A stretch of 64,000 bases of DNA from Odontocerum albicorne (Eukaryota; Arthropoda; Insecta; Trichoptera; Odontoceridae). A program made the translations under genes and the position numbers. Position 1 is the first letter of the stretch. Every line of letters starts with the position of its first letter. The stretch covers positions 34,003,164 through 34,067,163 of the forward strand of contig OX463847.1 in NCBI GenBank assembly GCA_949825065.1. The letters are read 5' to 3'. Positions 11,315 to 23,789 of the stretch are shown here, in pieces. Below the pieces are notes generated by a model. That model was not told the DNA's origin and searched no databases. It was given only the letters and a program-made list of their open reading frames with translations.

Positions 11315-12597
11315 TAATGTTTCGCAATTTTATATGTTGCCTGAAATACTCTACTTTGTGGCGACACTGCTACAAAACAATCAATCTGCTTCTTCTTATT
11401 GAAAAATGGCCGTGAACTCCTGTATTTGAGAGTATACGCCAGTGTCAAGTGATGTCGACTTTATAGAATCTCGTTAATTTTATTCACATAGGTGACATCG
11501 GCACACTTGGTTGCCGCGTCCGTTGTTGGTATTTTAAATATACTAAAGCAACTCCACCTGAGACTACTATTATCTAGTGAGATAATATGAAGTGGGTGAA
11601 GTGTTTGGTTTAAAAAGAGTTTCAATCTTGTTTTTGTAATGTAGAAGAGTTGAAGGTAATGTAATTACGTAGGAAAGTCTGCCACTCTGTTCTCTATGTA
11701 TTCCCAAAAGAGAACTGACGTAATGGTATGTATGTCAATATGTATATGATTGTCTTTGAATCACCTTGCCATATGAACTCCGGGTTTAATCTATAAAGAC
11801 TTGTTTAGTTAAACAACCTATGTACATTCGATAGATTCAATACATGATAGGGTGTATTAGATATCCGATATCCGCATTATATATAGACTGACAAATTTCC
11901 TCAAACGTGAGAAATATAATCAATCGCCAATCAACGTTTCAAAAGTTTTCCGATCCCTGTTATATACTGTATGCTCGTGTGGGGGAATTCTGTTTTTATT
12001 GGGGGTAATAAATTTAATTATTCGAAAGAAACGACCATTTTTGCGGAGCAGACAGTCTGGAGGTGAAATCGAATTCACAGGTTCTCAGAAAATATCTACA
12101 TGAACATTCCTTAATATAACATACATGAGGGAGCGTTGTTTTATAGCAGTGGTCATAAAAAGTGCCTTTTGTACAGAGTCTTTTCATACAATCCCGTTGC
12201 TTCTTAGTTACGTCGATCTTACACAAAGATCTTTCTTTTTTTGTGAAACAGAATCGACGATAACTTTTTTTTACTTTTTCTTATCCGTGTATTATAAACA
12301 AGCCTCTACATTCCAAAAAATTTATATGTTATTCAAAAACTCAATTCAATATTCATAAAGTTTTGCTTTCACAAACATATATTAATCAAAAAGAAAGTCA
12401 GCGTCAGGTATGCTATCACTTTATTTATGTCAGTAAGGAAAGGAAAAATAATAGATTTTCCCTTATCAGGTTGTCAATAATAACAATAATATGTCACATA
12501 CTGTATTCCATTCCCGATGGTGATCGAAAATTAAAAATATAAAAGTTTATTACGCTTCCAAAACGGTCATTGGAAACAAATTGTCGGTTAGTCTGAT
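11315..12597. other. no gene seen
   Basis: AT-rich. Short overlapping frames near 12014-12358 on both strands resemble nothing known. Confidence 0.45.
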
Positions 12598-12720
12598 GAA
12601 ATCGTCGGCGGTCGTGATCTATACGGTTAGCATTTCTACTAAGCAAGCTTGCACCCCAAATTCGATTCCAAGTGGATTCATTTCAAAATTGGTTTTACTC
12701 TTAGATCATATTTCACCTCA
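12598..12720 (+). mobile_element. tRNA-like head of a third SINE type (SINE-3)
   Basis: An A box-like tgatctatacggttagca and a B box-like AATTCGATTCC lie about 35 bases apart, the spacing of a tRNA internal promoter. The acceptor arms do not pair, so it is not a functional tRNA. No other copy was found here. Confidence 0.35.
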
Positions 12721-13189
12721 ATTTATGTTTTTTTTTTAAACTTTTATGCTACTTATCATAAATTCTTATAGCACTGGTAAGCAACAATAAAAGAATGTCA
12801 TATAAAACTGCCAAACGAAAGGCTACACCGGATTAAACGTATCGAGCTTTTATCTCAATGGCATAACAATTTTTTCTTGCTGAAGTGCACAAACTTGCAC
12901 ATAATAAATCAATTCATGCATAGGTGACTTCCATTTACTGATTGGCCGACAATCATACTCGATCCCGATGGATTGCCTTTAGATTGATCTAAATCGTCTC
13001 ATGGTAATAACGCAATAATCAGATATGTAACAAAAGTGTAAAATAATACTTAAAAATGTAAACTGATTGACATTTTTAACAGGAAAAGCGATGTCTATAA
13101 TTTTCCGAAATCAAACCCAAGACTAAGGCTAGAAAATATATTAACTACCTGCTTCTCAATTATAAAGTAATTTAATCTTATAGAAAACT
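12721..13189. other. AT-rich stretch, no gene seen
   Basis: Nothing recognised. Confidence 0.5.
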
Positions 13190-13330
13190 AAAGAAGAGGA
13201 ATGAAAAAAAATTATTTGTTAATTTGTTTTAAATAATCTTAATATTTAATTTCTTAGAAATGTTAATACCTACATACTAACTTTCAACTAAATAACAATT
13301 GTTACCACTAACTATTTTAAGCTCTAAGCA
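13190..13330 (+). repeat. AT-rich dispersed repeat R1, copy 2 of 4 (partial)
   Basis: Shares aataatcttaatatttaatt, tcttagaaatgttaatacc, tacatactaactt and aataacaattgtta with the copies at 5815, 16155 and 56100. The first half is diverged. Confidence 0.45.
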
Positions 13331-13489
13331 AAATAAATGGTATTGCATTTACAAAGTTTAAAATTGTTATCACATGTTAATGTTACTTCAAATTAAAAAA
13401 AATATTAAATCAAGTTATTCTGCAATGTCCGAAAAATTTATCAAATATATTTATTCCGCGCTATTTTACTAGATATTGTGAAATTTCTT

Positions 13490-13575
13490 TTACCTCCTTT
13501 AATACCTTTGTAAATCTTTCATCATACAGTATTTCTACGTGCCCAAACCATGTCAGTGATGCTTCCGTCATCTTA
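13490..13575 (-). pseudogene. RTE-type LINE scrap
   Basis: The minus strand reads LTWFGHVEI and DERFTK, the conserved WFGHVERM-DERLTK box of RTE-type C-termini. It is opposite in strand to the tandem copies that follow at 13684-13965. Confidence 0.4.
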
Positions 13576-13683
13576 AGCTATATTCACTTTCTTTTCATCT
13601 GCATTTTCCTTAAATTTCTCATTCGTTATTTTATCAAACTATGTTTTTATCATAGGAGATATATATTTTTTTTGATGTTGGCC

Positions 13684-13965
13684 AAAGTAAACGCTAATTA
13701 GTGTGGAAGACGTGGTAGAAGAAGATCACGGAAAGTATGGTTGGATCAAGTGAATGATATTTTGAAAGAAAATAATATAAAAAGTCAAAGAAATCGTAAA
13801 AAAATGTATGGGTATGATTTGGTCACTCAGAACGATTGATTGAAGAAAGAATAACAAAACAATTATACAGTAATGTGAGGGCAAAGCTTTGTAGAAGAAG
13901 GCCAAGGAAAGTGTGGTTGGATCAAGTCTATATAAGAGCAGATATTATAGAGAAATCCTAAGAGC
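13684..13965 (+). pseudogene. two RTE-type LINE 3' ends in tandem
   Basis: The first unit reads GRRGRRRSRKVWLDQVNDIL then KENNIKSQRNRKKMYGYDLV. The second, in another frame from about 13815, reads GHSERLIEERITKQLYSNV then CRRRPRKVWLDQVYIRADII. Both cover the same C-terminal region, so this is a tandem duplication or two insertions rather than one interrupted gene. A SINE-1 copy follows directly. Confidence 0.6.
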
Positions 13966-13971
13966 TGTAAG

Positions 13972-14160
13972 ATGACCTCCGTGGCCTAGTGGTAAGACGC
14001 TTGTCTGCCAATCCGGAGATTGCGGGTTCGATACCCGCTGGAAGACATAAAAAAATGAGATTTCAGTCTGGTTTTCACTTAGAGCCCATTAAAACAGCTT
14101 TTTGATTGGTTGGAAGAGATTGCCACGTGGCAATAACCTCGCCAGGTTAAAAAAATAAAG
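13972..14160 (+). mobile_element. SINE-1, best-preserved copy
   Basis: The head, starting gacctccgtggcctagtgg, has a clean A box (TGGCCTAGTGGTAAGACG) and a clean B box (GGTTCGATACC). The body has ttcagtctggttttcactta and gagcccatt. The tail has gattggttggaagagattgc, cacgtggcaataacctcg and ccaggtt, then A-rich sequence. The head would be read by RNA polymerase III; the tail matches the 3' end of the LINE at 62640-63110. The acceptor stem does not pair, which separates it from a real tRNA. Confidence 0.8.
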
Positions 14161-15124
14161 AAGGTTTATGGATATAAAAGAAGCGAAAGACATCGAGTTA
14201 GGAAAGTCGAACGCTTTAATATATCTATCTACTGATTTTGATCAACTATGATCACTATCCTCAACCATTAAATTATGTTAACAAAATGAATGATCAAATT
14301 AAAAATGTTTAGCGGAAAATTTAAAACAAAAGTAAATCAATTCGATATCAGTGTGCTAGAAGAAATAATGTTTTACTTTAAAAATACCTTTTGAAAGACG
14401 TATATTCTGTAACAGACTTAAAACAATCTAGATAAACAATTTAACGCTCCAGTACCGTCAATTTACCCAAGAATGGACGTATGTAGTAATGAATTTTCTC
14501 TCCTCAGATGTTAATGAGTTTTGCCCCTAGTGAAAGGGTGATTTGGAGATTTTCACCCTGAATTGGAGAATGGAGACACGCGTTGATAAATGCATTCACA
14601 AGAGCAATAAGCTGGGAAGTGAAAGAACGAAAGGATCTCCTATTCAGATGCAAATCCTTCCTGTCCCCATTGAGAATGCATTCCTATTGAAAACTATTAA
14701 ATTTATATATTGAACGAATGAAAGCGATTTCCAGACGGTTTGAATGGTATTTCATTGGTTTTTATTCTGCTAGTTGTTTTGAAAAAAATCATTGAAAGTG
14801 TATATTTTACTTTATAAGTACTGGTTTCAATGGAATTAATTCGAAATATATTCCCCATTTAAACAGCAAGTGAAAAGCATGAAATATTTTTAATATGAAT
14901 AGAGAAATCCTCGCTTTCAAACCTTGAACACTTGAAAGCATCCATGTTTTTCCAATTTACATTGTGAAATTCAATTTAAACAAAATGAAAAAAGAGATAA
15001 GTCCACACCTTAATATTCTATTGAAAATTCCGTACTTTGAACGTGAAGAATTTTTTATAAACTAGAAATTATATTTAAACGTATTTCATTTATTGAACAT
15101 ATTTCGAACTAGTTTATTGAACAT
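14161..15124. other. no gene seen
   Basis: Slightly G+C-richer between about 14450 and 14700 but without a sustained frame. Confidence 0.45.
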
Positions 15125-15300
15125 ATTCTGAGGGAGAGATCAAGTTGGAAGACCTAGAAGGACGTGGAATTGACAGATAAAAGTACATCGTAGACTAACT
15201 TCGAACTGACAGGGGATGGTTTCTGGAATGGCCTAGAACTTTCCTGGAGTACGTACTACGGCAATGTTTTAACCTGAACGATTAGAGGAAGTGAAGAAGA
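15125..15300 (+). pseudogene. LINE 3' end, RTE-like
   Basis: Reads GRDQVGRPRRTWN, then broken sequence, ending in a GAAGTGAAGAAGAAGAAG run. The VGRPRRTW box and the trinucleotide-like 3' tail are typical of RTE-type ends. No exact sister copy was found in the window. Confidence 0.45.
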
Positions 15301-16154
15301 AGAAGACCTTTTCTGATAAAATCTAGTTTGTTTTTTTCTATTCATAGATTAGTTTTTGTTACTTTATACATATGGAACTTATTATATTAGATATATTCCA
15401 TACCCAAGAAAATTATAGCTATTTTCCAATGGGTGAAGCGAAGTGCGACTTTCCAACATGATCAAATACCTGATATAAATTAAGTATGAATAAGTTCTGT
15501 AATTCTTCTTTTGATTGTTGAACAATCAAAGCTGTCCTCAGTATATGCATGGAAAATTCAATTTTCTTTCTGAGCATGAACTGTCCCTCTGATCTTTTGA
15601 CTGAAAAATCCATTGAATATAAACGTATCACACCTCATCTCTTACAGTTTATTTTGTCTCTACTTTAAACTTTTAACTGTTTTTCTGGCTCAATCAGATT
15701 TGCTTAATTCTTAACGATTTTTAAGAAAACACATAAAATACTAACGTTTTAAAATATCTTGAAAATTCTTACGCCCTATTTTTTTTTATTTATATTTTAT
15801 TTTAATTGTTGCTACTTTTACTCAAATATTATTTTAATCTACTGTCAAAATTAAAAAGTAAGGTAGTCAAATATATTTGAACAGTGTGATTTTTAAGTAA
15901 AGATTGTTTTTCAAAATGACACTAAGCAGGTAGCATTTCAATACACATATCTACATAACGAACGAAGACAAAACGTGATCATACGAAAACCTAAGGGAGT
16001 AGTGAAAACCCCCAGAGATAATAATCTGTAGATATAAAAATGCGGTGATAGATACTCGTTCAAATAATATTTATGAAACAAGGGTATTTGGAAAAAAATA
16101 TTAAAAGCAATTAATCTACCAATTTTTATTTAATTTAATAAAGTAACTTTAATA
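15301..16154. other. AT-rich stretch, no gene seen
   Basis: A 70-codon minus-strand frame at 15419-15631 resembles nothing known. Confidence 0.45.
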
Positions 16155-16375
16155 GAAACATTTGCCAAAGGCAAATACCTATACTGAAATTAGTATCTTA
16201 GAACTAATCTAATTTATATAATATAATATAACTATGAACTAGCTTAATTTTAATTTCCTTCTTCTAATTTTTATTTCTAATAATCTTAATTTTCAATTTC
16301 TTAGAAAAAGATAATATCTTCTTCCTAACTTATAACTAGATAACAGTTCTTACAACTAAGTATTTACATGAAAGC
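16155..16375 (+). repeat. AT-rich dispersed repeat R1, copy 3 of 4
   Basis: The longest alignment runs to the copies at 5815 and 56100: tttgccaaaggcaaatacc, aactatgaactagcttaatt, ttaatttccttcttctaatt, tttcttagaaaaagataata and aactagataacagttctta. The orientation is the same as in all other copies. Confidence 0.55.
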
Positions 16376-17212
16376 GTTTAATAAAGAGTAAAAATATTAC
16401 TTCAATAGGAAAAAAATATAAATCTTCTATTTATTGATGGATATTTTGGATTCAATAGGAAAAAAATATAAATCTTCTATTTTTCGATGGATATGTTTTA
16501 TATACATAATTAAATATTTTGGAAACTTTTTAATTATGTATGGAAACATATTGTTTTTTTTTTGTAAAAACATTTTTGATATCAAATATTTTTAACAAGT
16601 TTTCAACTAAATAATACACTCAAAATAATGATATATCCCTTTTATATCACTAGAGACTAGTGTACACGAGATGCTGTTTTTTTTCTCTAAATCCAATCAA
16701 ATCTCATTCGCCTTGGGATTAACACGTAGAAAAGTGGTAGAGAAAAATCTTGATGACGACGAGGAAACCCAGTCTAGTTCCCCTGTGGGATTAAGAGGCA
16801 TCGAATTTCCTTTAGAAATTTTATTACTTTACACAGTTAATTTTTTTGGACATACCACAAAAATAATATTTTGTTTTTATTTTAAAGATATGTATTTATT
16901 ATTATATGGAGCGAATATCATAATATCAGTTGTATCGAAATCCCTGAACACAAAAATTTATGATTAGTTATACGTATCATCTTATTCCACTAAAATAGGA
17001 AGAAAAGAAGATAGATAAATAATTCGGAAAGTATACCATATACTCCCAAATATTGTAGTTATACTCGTAGATTAAATATTTTGATACTATTAAGTTAGTT
17101 TTTTTCAAATTCAAACATGTCAATAGCAATTTGCTTATGACAGTTCCCCCGTTATAATTCATCAATCGTGAGAATGAAATAAATTAGATGACTCCATGTC
17201 TGATCTGGTAAT
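16376..17212 (+). other. no confirmed gene; 50-bp duplication and one coding-like patch
   Basis: A 50-bp unit (ttcaataggaaaaaaatata...) is repeated in tandem near 16402-16500. The 98-codon frame 16671-16967 contains LTRRKVVEKNLDDDEETQSS followed by SPVGLRGIEFPLE, which looks more like real protein than its AT-rich surroundings. It could be a fragment of a host exon or an unknown transposon ORF. No splice sites convinced me. Confidence 0.25.
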
Positions 17213-17830
17213 CTTCCCTTACGGTGCTAAAATTGAAACGCACGCTCCGGCGTTGGGTAGTGAGTACGCGATCAAAAATTAGCGATTTTAAATCGGAAAA
17301 ATAAGAACATTCATAGATAATCCCCTTAATTAATTATAATTGAAGTTAAAAATTATAATAATTGAGATTTATTTGCTGAAAACATTAAAAAACCATCTGG
17401 CAACGCTCACGGAACGGGCGTACGTCTAATCTATTAGCCATCCCAGAAGCAACTGCGGCGCGGAGCAGCAGTCCCGGCGTGGCTTACGCTTGCGACGATT
17501 GAGACAATTGAGCTCCTCGCAATTCAGTGGAGTATGCAAGAGTGAGATACGAATATAGTGTCGCGCTTCCCGCATACTCTTCACCTATCGTCAAGACACA
17601 AGGTCGAGGCACTCACAGCGTTTAAATGCGAATTTGTTTCCGATCTTCACAAAATACCCACGACATAGTCGATAAACTCTGATTATTATTAATATTATTT
17701 TTTAAATCAATGCGTAAATATATTATGGAGGAATACCTAAAATTTTAACCTTGTATTTATTATATTTATAGAGATATTGATGGTTATTAGAAGCAACGTG
17801 TAAAAGATACCCAACACAGGGAAGGAAAGG
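17213..17830. mobile_element. piggyBac-like MITE, copy A (618 bp)
   Basis: Starts CTTCCCTTACGG after a damaged TTAA and ends GGGAAGGAAAGG followed by TTAA (17831-17834). The interior matches copies B (44860-46715) and C (49024-49605): ttaaatcggaaaaataagaa, atttgctgaaaacatt, aatgcgtaaatatattatgg and tatttatagagatattgatg. TTAA target duplication with short CCYTYCC ends is the hallmark of the piggyBac superfamily. There is no coding capacity. This copy still has the uninterrupted site (attattaatattatt, near 17688) at which copy B was hit by the mariner. Confidence 0.7.
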
Positions 17831-17834
17831 TTAA

Positions 17835-19030
17835 AGTAGATGTTAAGAGAATCCTTCTCAGGTATTTCCTTAATCTTAGACTTTGACTGGGAAACTGGTT
17901 ATTAAATTTTATCTTAAGTATTTTTTTACAACTTTATGATTTCGTATTATTGTTGCACTTGAGAGAGGTTTAATTTTTTTTACTTAAGTATCATATTGTT
18001 GAATGAAGTCACTATTATCATACAATATATTTACTAAGATATGTGTAACACGAGTTGTAAGTTTTTTTTAAACATTCATTGATTGATTCTATTCATTCAT
18101 ATTTTTTACCCCCTTTAATATATATAAAACACTTTTTTTATATTTTAAATTTAAGAACTCTTTCGTCTTTATAACTTTTTTTCTCGTTTTACTTCGTATA
18201 TCGGAGGCTCTCTTCGTTTAGTTCGAGAATAATGATTAAATCCAGCTGGTGAAACATTACAGATATGTACATAAAACCTTAAAAAATATACTGTAGTGAA
18301 TAATCAAACAATATGAAAAAATCCTTCCGCATTAAAAAAAATCCTCGGGGCAATTGACTACACACGCTTCCTATGACAACATGGTATTGCTCTCGTAATA
18401 AACTGGGATAATTTCGCTTGAAGAGAGCCAATAGACAGAAGGTAGAAACACGTTTTGCGAGGATTAATGTAATGAAAAGAATAACAAAGTAATTATTTTT
18501 AATATTTTAAACACTTTTTTTTGCATGCCCTTTTTACCCGTTTGTTAATTAAAGTTGAGAATCGCTGACAAATCTTTCGCTTTTTGTCCGATTCCATGGA
18601 AAAGTCCTTTTATAACTCGATTTTCGTTTTAAATTAATCCGATTTACTACTTCACGTAGCATAAGTTTTTATAATTCCTTATGTTTAAAAGATCAAAAGC
18701 CATTTTTCATTCTTTATTATCTCTGAAAGGAAACACTTGTAACAAAGGCCCTTTTGTGCGACCGGCGCAGAAAATGTATAATTACAGGGCTTTATTGTAG
18801 CGACTCGCACTGGTTAACATTCCCTGCGCTATATTCATATTTTACTTTTTACCATATTATCTGTTACATGCTCGCGAACTCGGTTATAACTGTTGTTGGC
18901 AAAATTAAATATATTTTCATTTATTATGAAAAGTATTTTTTCTTTTGTATTTTCCCTGAATATTCTAGTTAATTAAGGATTGATTTTTAGTAGAAAAAAT
19001 GCGTATTCAAACATATACACAATACTTAAT
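17835..19030. other. AT-rich stretch, no gene seen
   Basis: The segment near 18425-18500 (agagccaatagacagaaggtagaaac...ataacaaagtaatt) resembles 40586-40660 and may be part of another low-copy repeat. Confidence 0.4.
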
Positions 19031-19595
19031 AATCTTCTTATTCTCAGTGTCATGTCAGGTCCCCTCAACGTTGAATATCACTTGAGAGTAGATATCTTTG
19101 TCCCCGGCAGCCCGAAAAAGATCTCCAACGCCCCTTTTGCCAGTTCAATCACGTATATTGCGGAGCCAGGAGATTTGCCTCCTGGCAACACCTCTTCGGC
19201 CTTCTATTTTGCCTTGGATGATCAGGTACAGTAATTTGTACTTTGCTCCTCTAAGTACGTGACACAAATAGGACACCTTTCGGATTTTAATATTAGTCAG
19301 CAACTCTTTATCGACTTTGGCTCTTTGAAGAACCCTTGTGTTGCTGACCATATCCGTCCAGGGTATCCGTAGCATTCTCCGGTGCATCCACATTTCGAAT
19401 GCTTCCAGTCGGCTCATACTACTTACTTTGAGGGTTCATGATTTCACTTCATGCAATAACACTGACCAAACGTAGCATTTGACTAACTTTCAAGTTTAGA
19501 TCATCATCGCAGAATACGCTTCTCATTTTATTAAAAGTCACACGAGATGATTCAATTCTGCACTTGACTTCGTTTTCTGGGTCGAGGTACTTAAT
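19031..19595 (-). pseudogene. LINE-B, 5'-truncated copy
   Basis: The minus strand reads FNKMRSVFCDD, then after damage MSRLEAFEMWMHRRMLRIPW, VSNTRVLQRAKVDKELLTNI and KIEGRRGVARRQISWLRNIR, ending like the other copies. Compared with 2685-3545 it lacks 24 bases between two acctcg repeats near its 5' end (plus-strand position about 19585), an in-frame deletion of 8 codons. The plus-strand frame 18980-19234 is a shadow. Confidence 0.75.
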
Positions 19596-20139
19596 TATAA
19601 CAATAGTTATTACCAGCAAATATGCAAGAATATATAATACAACTCAAACTTTATAAAAAAAAATAAGCTAGGAAATAAGAGAACATAAATAAAGAATCCC
19701 TTCCGGTACTGGTCCCAAGAATTAGATAGATTTCGTCTGTGTGTAAAACGAAAGAATATCTCCCGTTTTATGGTACCTTGCAGGTACTCTATCATTTCTG
19801 TCGATCAAATTGCATCATTCTATTAGAAACATTTCAACAAGTACACAAACTTTTTAACGGGGGATAGTTTCGGAGTCTTCTGGTCTTGATTGGGGAAAGA
19901 TCATTAAAACATTCCGGAAGTATCGACATGAGAAACTCTGCAATAAGTAGCATTTCTATTAAAATCTTCATAAAAAAGAGAAAAAAATACACAAGTAATA
20001 AAATTAGAGAATACATGAATATAAAAAATATAAATGAAAAAGTGCGATAATTTTTTTAAATAAAACAAACAAAATATGTGTATTATTTTTATAATAATTT
20101 ATTTAGTTACTAACCACATTCTTCAGTGGCGCAACAAAA
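19596..20139. other. AT-rich stretch, no gene seen
   Basis: Nothing recognised. Confidence 0.5.
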
Positions 20140-20270
20140 AATATTGACTTGCAATATGATTAATGAGCAGTCAGTTCACATTATACGTTCAAGTATTTTC
20201 TTTCTTTAAAACCTGGTAAAAGGTAAAACCCCAGAGCAAACATCTCTGAAGTACTACAATATTTTGGTAG
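20140..20270 (+). repeat. dispersed repeat, copy 2 of 2
   Basis: Matches 5640-5800: ttgacttgcaatatgattaa, cacattatacgttcaagta and aacatctctgaagtacta. Confidence 0.45.
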
Positions 20271-20409
20271 TCTAAATATGAATCGGAATTTATTATTATA
20301 CTGTACTTTGAGTTACTTTTAACTTCTGGACGTATAATTATAAAAAATAACAGAAATATTGTATTGATTGCTAGTCTTACACATGACAAAGAACCAACTT
20401 TTTATACGT

Positions 20410-20830
20410 CACCCAGTATGTGAGTATTCGACGTTTTTATTCCGAACTTCATTATCATTGCTGATAATCATAACTTAGCACTTCAATATTCAATGTTTTT
20501 ATTCTGTACTAAATTTATATTGAGGTTACTACATATAACTAAACATGAGAATATTCAATGTTTTTATTTTGAACAATATTATTATTGTTACCAATCATAA
20601 ATTAACATGTGAATATTCATTGTTTTTATTGTGAACTAAATTGATATTGTGCCAGCAGCATGTGAATATAGTACTTTGAATGTGAATATACAAGTACTTT
20701 GCATGTAAACTATATAGTACTTTGCATGTGAATATACAACACTTATTCTGAACTATATAATTATTGTTAATCATCATAACTTAGCATGTGAATATTCAAT
20801 GTTTTTATTCCGAAAAAAATTTTTTGTTCG
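20410..20830. repeat. degenerate tandem repeat
   Basis: The phrase catgtgaatattcaatgttt followed by tta-ttctgaac recurs at irregular spacing (about 60-80 bp) near 20415, 20485, 20545, 20610 and 20785. A shorter atgtgaatata-agtactttg variant fills 20660-20735. It looks like an old minisatellite that has drifted. Confidence 0.55.
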
Positions 20831-21639
20831 GAATTTGTCAAATTAATAATAAGCTAGTTTTCCTAACGGAGTTTCGGTTTCAATTTCTTTTAGTATCTAG
20901 AAAAATAGTAAAAAAAAGTCACAATCTGGTTAATTTATAGGGTTTTGTCTGGTTACAATATACACACGCGCTAGACGTGTGTGAGTGTTGTTGCTTATCC
21001 ATATGCTGTAGTATTCCAAACGTTGTTAAAACCCATCGTTGTGAAGTTTCACTAACTTGTACGACGTCGAATATCGAGTTTCGCACCTGATGTAGTGACT
21101 CTGAACCCAAAGGTTCGATTATCCAGGAATGAAAACTTATTCTCTCCCGACCACTGTCTTCAAAATGGTCACAAAAGTAATGCCAATATGTAAATAACTG
21201 CTATACAAATTAATAAACTAAGAATCTATTTTTTTTTCAATGATATAAACAAAATTAAAGATAACAATTTTTGGAAAAAAATCTACTAAAGAGGTCTGAG
21301 TTTATCCCCTCGCAACACTTGTGGGCCTTGCTAAAATGAACTGATTCATTTACTTAAACATTTTTTTTCGCGATTTCGGTCCACTGAATGCTATCAAATT
21401 TGCACCATCCTTATTTACGTTTAAAAAAGAATTGAAAAAATAATACATTTCTCAACATATCCTTTCATCCTGATTTTGCTTTGTTTCCCATCCTTACCCT
21501 TGAACTAATTCCTTTCCTCTAATTCTACGATTACTTTTTAGAGATTGGTTATTTATTCGTTTTTTACTTGAATTTAAACGATTCATTTTTGTAAAATAAG
21601 AAATATTCATGAAAATTAAAACAATTTAATGCGTCCTAG
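20831..21639. other. no gene seen
   Basis: A 63-codon minus-strand frame (20919-21110) has fairly balanced composition (SLHQVRNSIFDVVQVSETSQ) but no recognised domain. Confidence 0.4.
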
Positions 21640-21735
21640 ATAAGCTGGTTTGTTGGAAAAAAAGTTATTGTATGACAATAAGCTCGCCAGATTTACCATA
21701 TATAATCATGTGCATAAAGAAATGAAAATAAATAA
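21640..21735 (+). mobile_element. SINE-1 / LINE-D 3' tail fragment
   Basis: Reads gctggtttgttggaaaaaaa, gacaataagctcgccagat and an AAATAAATAAATGA end, matching the family tail. It lacks the tRNA-like head, so it could come from the SINE or from its partner LINE. Confidence 0.5.
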
Positions 21736-23641
21736 ATGATTAATCCACTGCTTATTTATACGCTACCCCATCACCAAAACTGTTTTGCAAGGAATCTTAT
21801 TTTTTTATCATAAACTCGACGGTATTTTTGCCATTTATTTATTTCTATGTGTCCGGATCTCTGAACGAAAAAATAATAATAAACTTATTGATAACAATAT
21901 AGCATATGAATAAATATATATTATGTAATTACTAACAAAATAGAAAAAAATACATTTGGGAAATACAAGCTATCTGGACTCATCTCATAACATCATCATA
22001 ATAGAAATACACCCCCACCAATAGGAGGGGGATTCCAGTTTCAAGAACATTTTTTTTTTAATTCACAGCCTAGTACACGTAAACTATATTCAAAAATAAA
22101 AGTAAATTAGCAATGGATACAATTATAAATACTATAATTGTGTAAAAACACTGTTAAAAATATAAATATACACACTCACATGTATACATACAAACCTAGA
22201 TTCACTTTCGGTGAGAAAAAAAAATTGGCTGTCCGAATTTTAATAAAACAGAGAAATAAATTGGAAGACAATAAAAAAATCTTTTTGAACATTTCATAAT
22301 ATTTGCGAATAAACACACAATTAGGAACATTTCTCCTAAAAATATGAATTTAAGTTTTTATAACAGTTCTAGGTTTTCTATACTTTATTATTTCAAGGGT
22401 CTACTAATATAATTTAATTAAGCTTTATATTCCACTCGGATTTTTTTTGCTCGATTCTGAATTGTGACCAAACGGTGTGTTTTAGTGTGTTTTTCTACGT
22501 GAAATCTTATTGACTGTTTAGTTATTTAAGTTAATGTGATTACTTTCAAAGTATGGATTATCGATTCTCTCTTAACAAGGTTCATCCTGAAAATAAATTT
22601 ATAAATTAAAAAAAGACACTTCTTCTCTTTGCAATAATACTCGTATAAATAAATATTAAGAAAAATATTGTATAGAAGACACAAAATAATGATAAAAAAA
22701 TGTTAAAACTCAATATCCCATAACATTAAAATTAAACACTGTATTTTAAAACAATTTAAAAAACAGAAGAAGTAGTCTTAGTCGATCCTTTGTCTAGAGT
22801 GGCCGAGGCAATCGCACGTAAATAGACAGAATACTGAGTAGGTAGAGGCATAAAAGAGGCATTTAAGGTTGACGCTTTTTAAAAATGCTACAAATCAATA
22901 CACGCACGAATAATGTGACTAATTTTATATTATTCTTTTCTTGATGTACATAGATCTTTGTTCTGCTTTGTTACGAAAATTGTTTCTTAAAGGTGGAGCA
23001 TCAACTTTTTCTACACTTTTTAGGTGACCGTCCTGGAAGGCAACAATAATATTAAAAAGGACAATTTACATAGCACTACTTAAATAGTAAACTCACCTCA
23101 AAGACACTCAGATTTGGGATTTTAACTCAGTAATATTAACAGAAAATGTTCTGCGTGTATCTTGTGTGCTGCCATGTATGATATTCTGACACCACTTATC
23201 TACATGATCACACCAGTATCGCCTTATTTTCTTGATCTATCTTACTTTACTATAAACATATATTGCAGGTCTCTCAGGTATGAGAGTTTATGAACCTACA
23301 TATCTCTAAGATATTTCTCTGCGATCGTTCATAATTTTCTCATCTCAAGTTTGGCTTTAATTTCGACACTATAAGTCATAATTAACCCTACTCACGTCTT
23401 ACGAGTATACATCTGAACTTTGTTAGCGGAATTTATGTTAATAAAAAACGTTCTAAAGGAAAAATGTTTGTCTTACCATAAAAATTAAACGAACGGGGTT
23501 ACAAGCTACCTGGATTCAGTGGAATATTTTTGCTCTTGGAATTATATCCCACAGCTTTTATCTTGATAGGCAAAAATAATAAGCTGGCAAGATCTATCGC
23601 TTTTGTTAGTTGCTAAGTTGAAGGTTGTTATCGCATTTGTA
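21736..23641. other. AT-rich stretch, no gene seen
   Basis: No coding frame or interspersed repeat recognised. A small hairpin (CCCCC / GGGGG) lies at about 22012-22032. TACTCGTA-type octamers lie at 22638-22645 and 23400-23407. Confidence 0.45.
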
Positions 23642-23651
23642 TCAGGCGCGC

Positions 23652-23789
23652 ATGAGAGTCGAGGAGTTGAACGGAGCTCCCGGTGGATCGAGTGCGGCCA
23701 ATGTTCGTTTGCATTACAAGGAGAGAATATTTTTGAAGTGCGTTGAATCTAATCGATTCAGTAATTCAATACGGTTTTTATCACATTGA
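23652..23789 (+). CDS. possible short exon, unknown product
   Basis: A 45-codon frame starting MRVEELNGAPGGSSAANV sits in a sudden G+C- and CpG-rich patch; the second half becomes AT-rich again (ESNRFSNSIRFLSH). An acceptor-like ttgtatcag precedes it. The N-terminal half reads like real protein, but no family is recognised and no donor site is convincing. It may be a first coding exon of a gene that includes the patch at 24456-24694, or chance. Confidence 0.2.
   Translation: MRVEELNGAPGGSSAANVRLHYKERIFLKCVESNRFSNSIRFLSH

Noticed and set aside
13972..14045. Possible functional tRNA gene
   Set aside because: A and B boxes are good, but the 5' and 3' acceptor strands do not pair, the anticodon stem fails, and the sequence continues into a SINE body found at many other sites.
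21085..21127. tRNA-Gln-like anticodon and T-arm words (gactctgaacccaaaggttcgat)
   Set aside because: No matching D arm or acceptor stem, and no SINE body follows. Too short to call.
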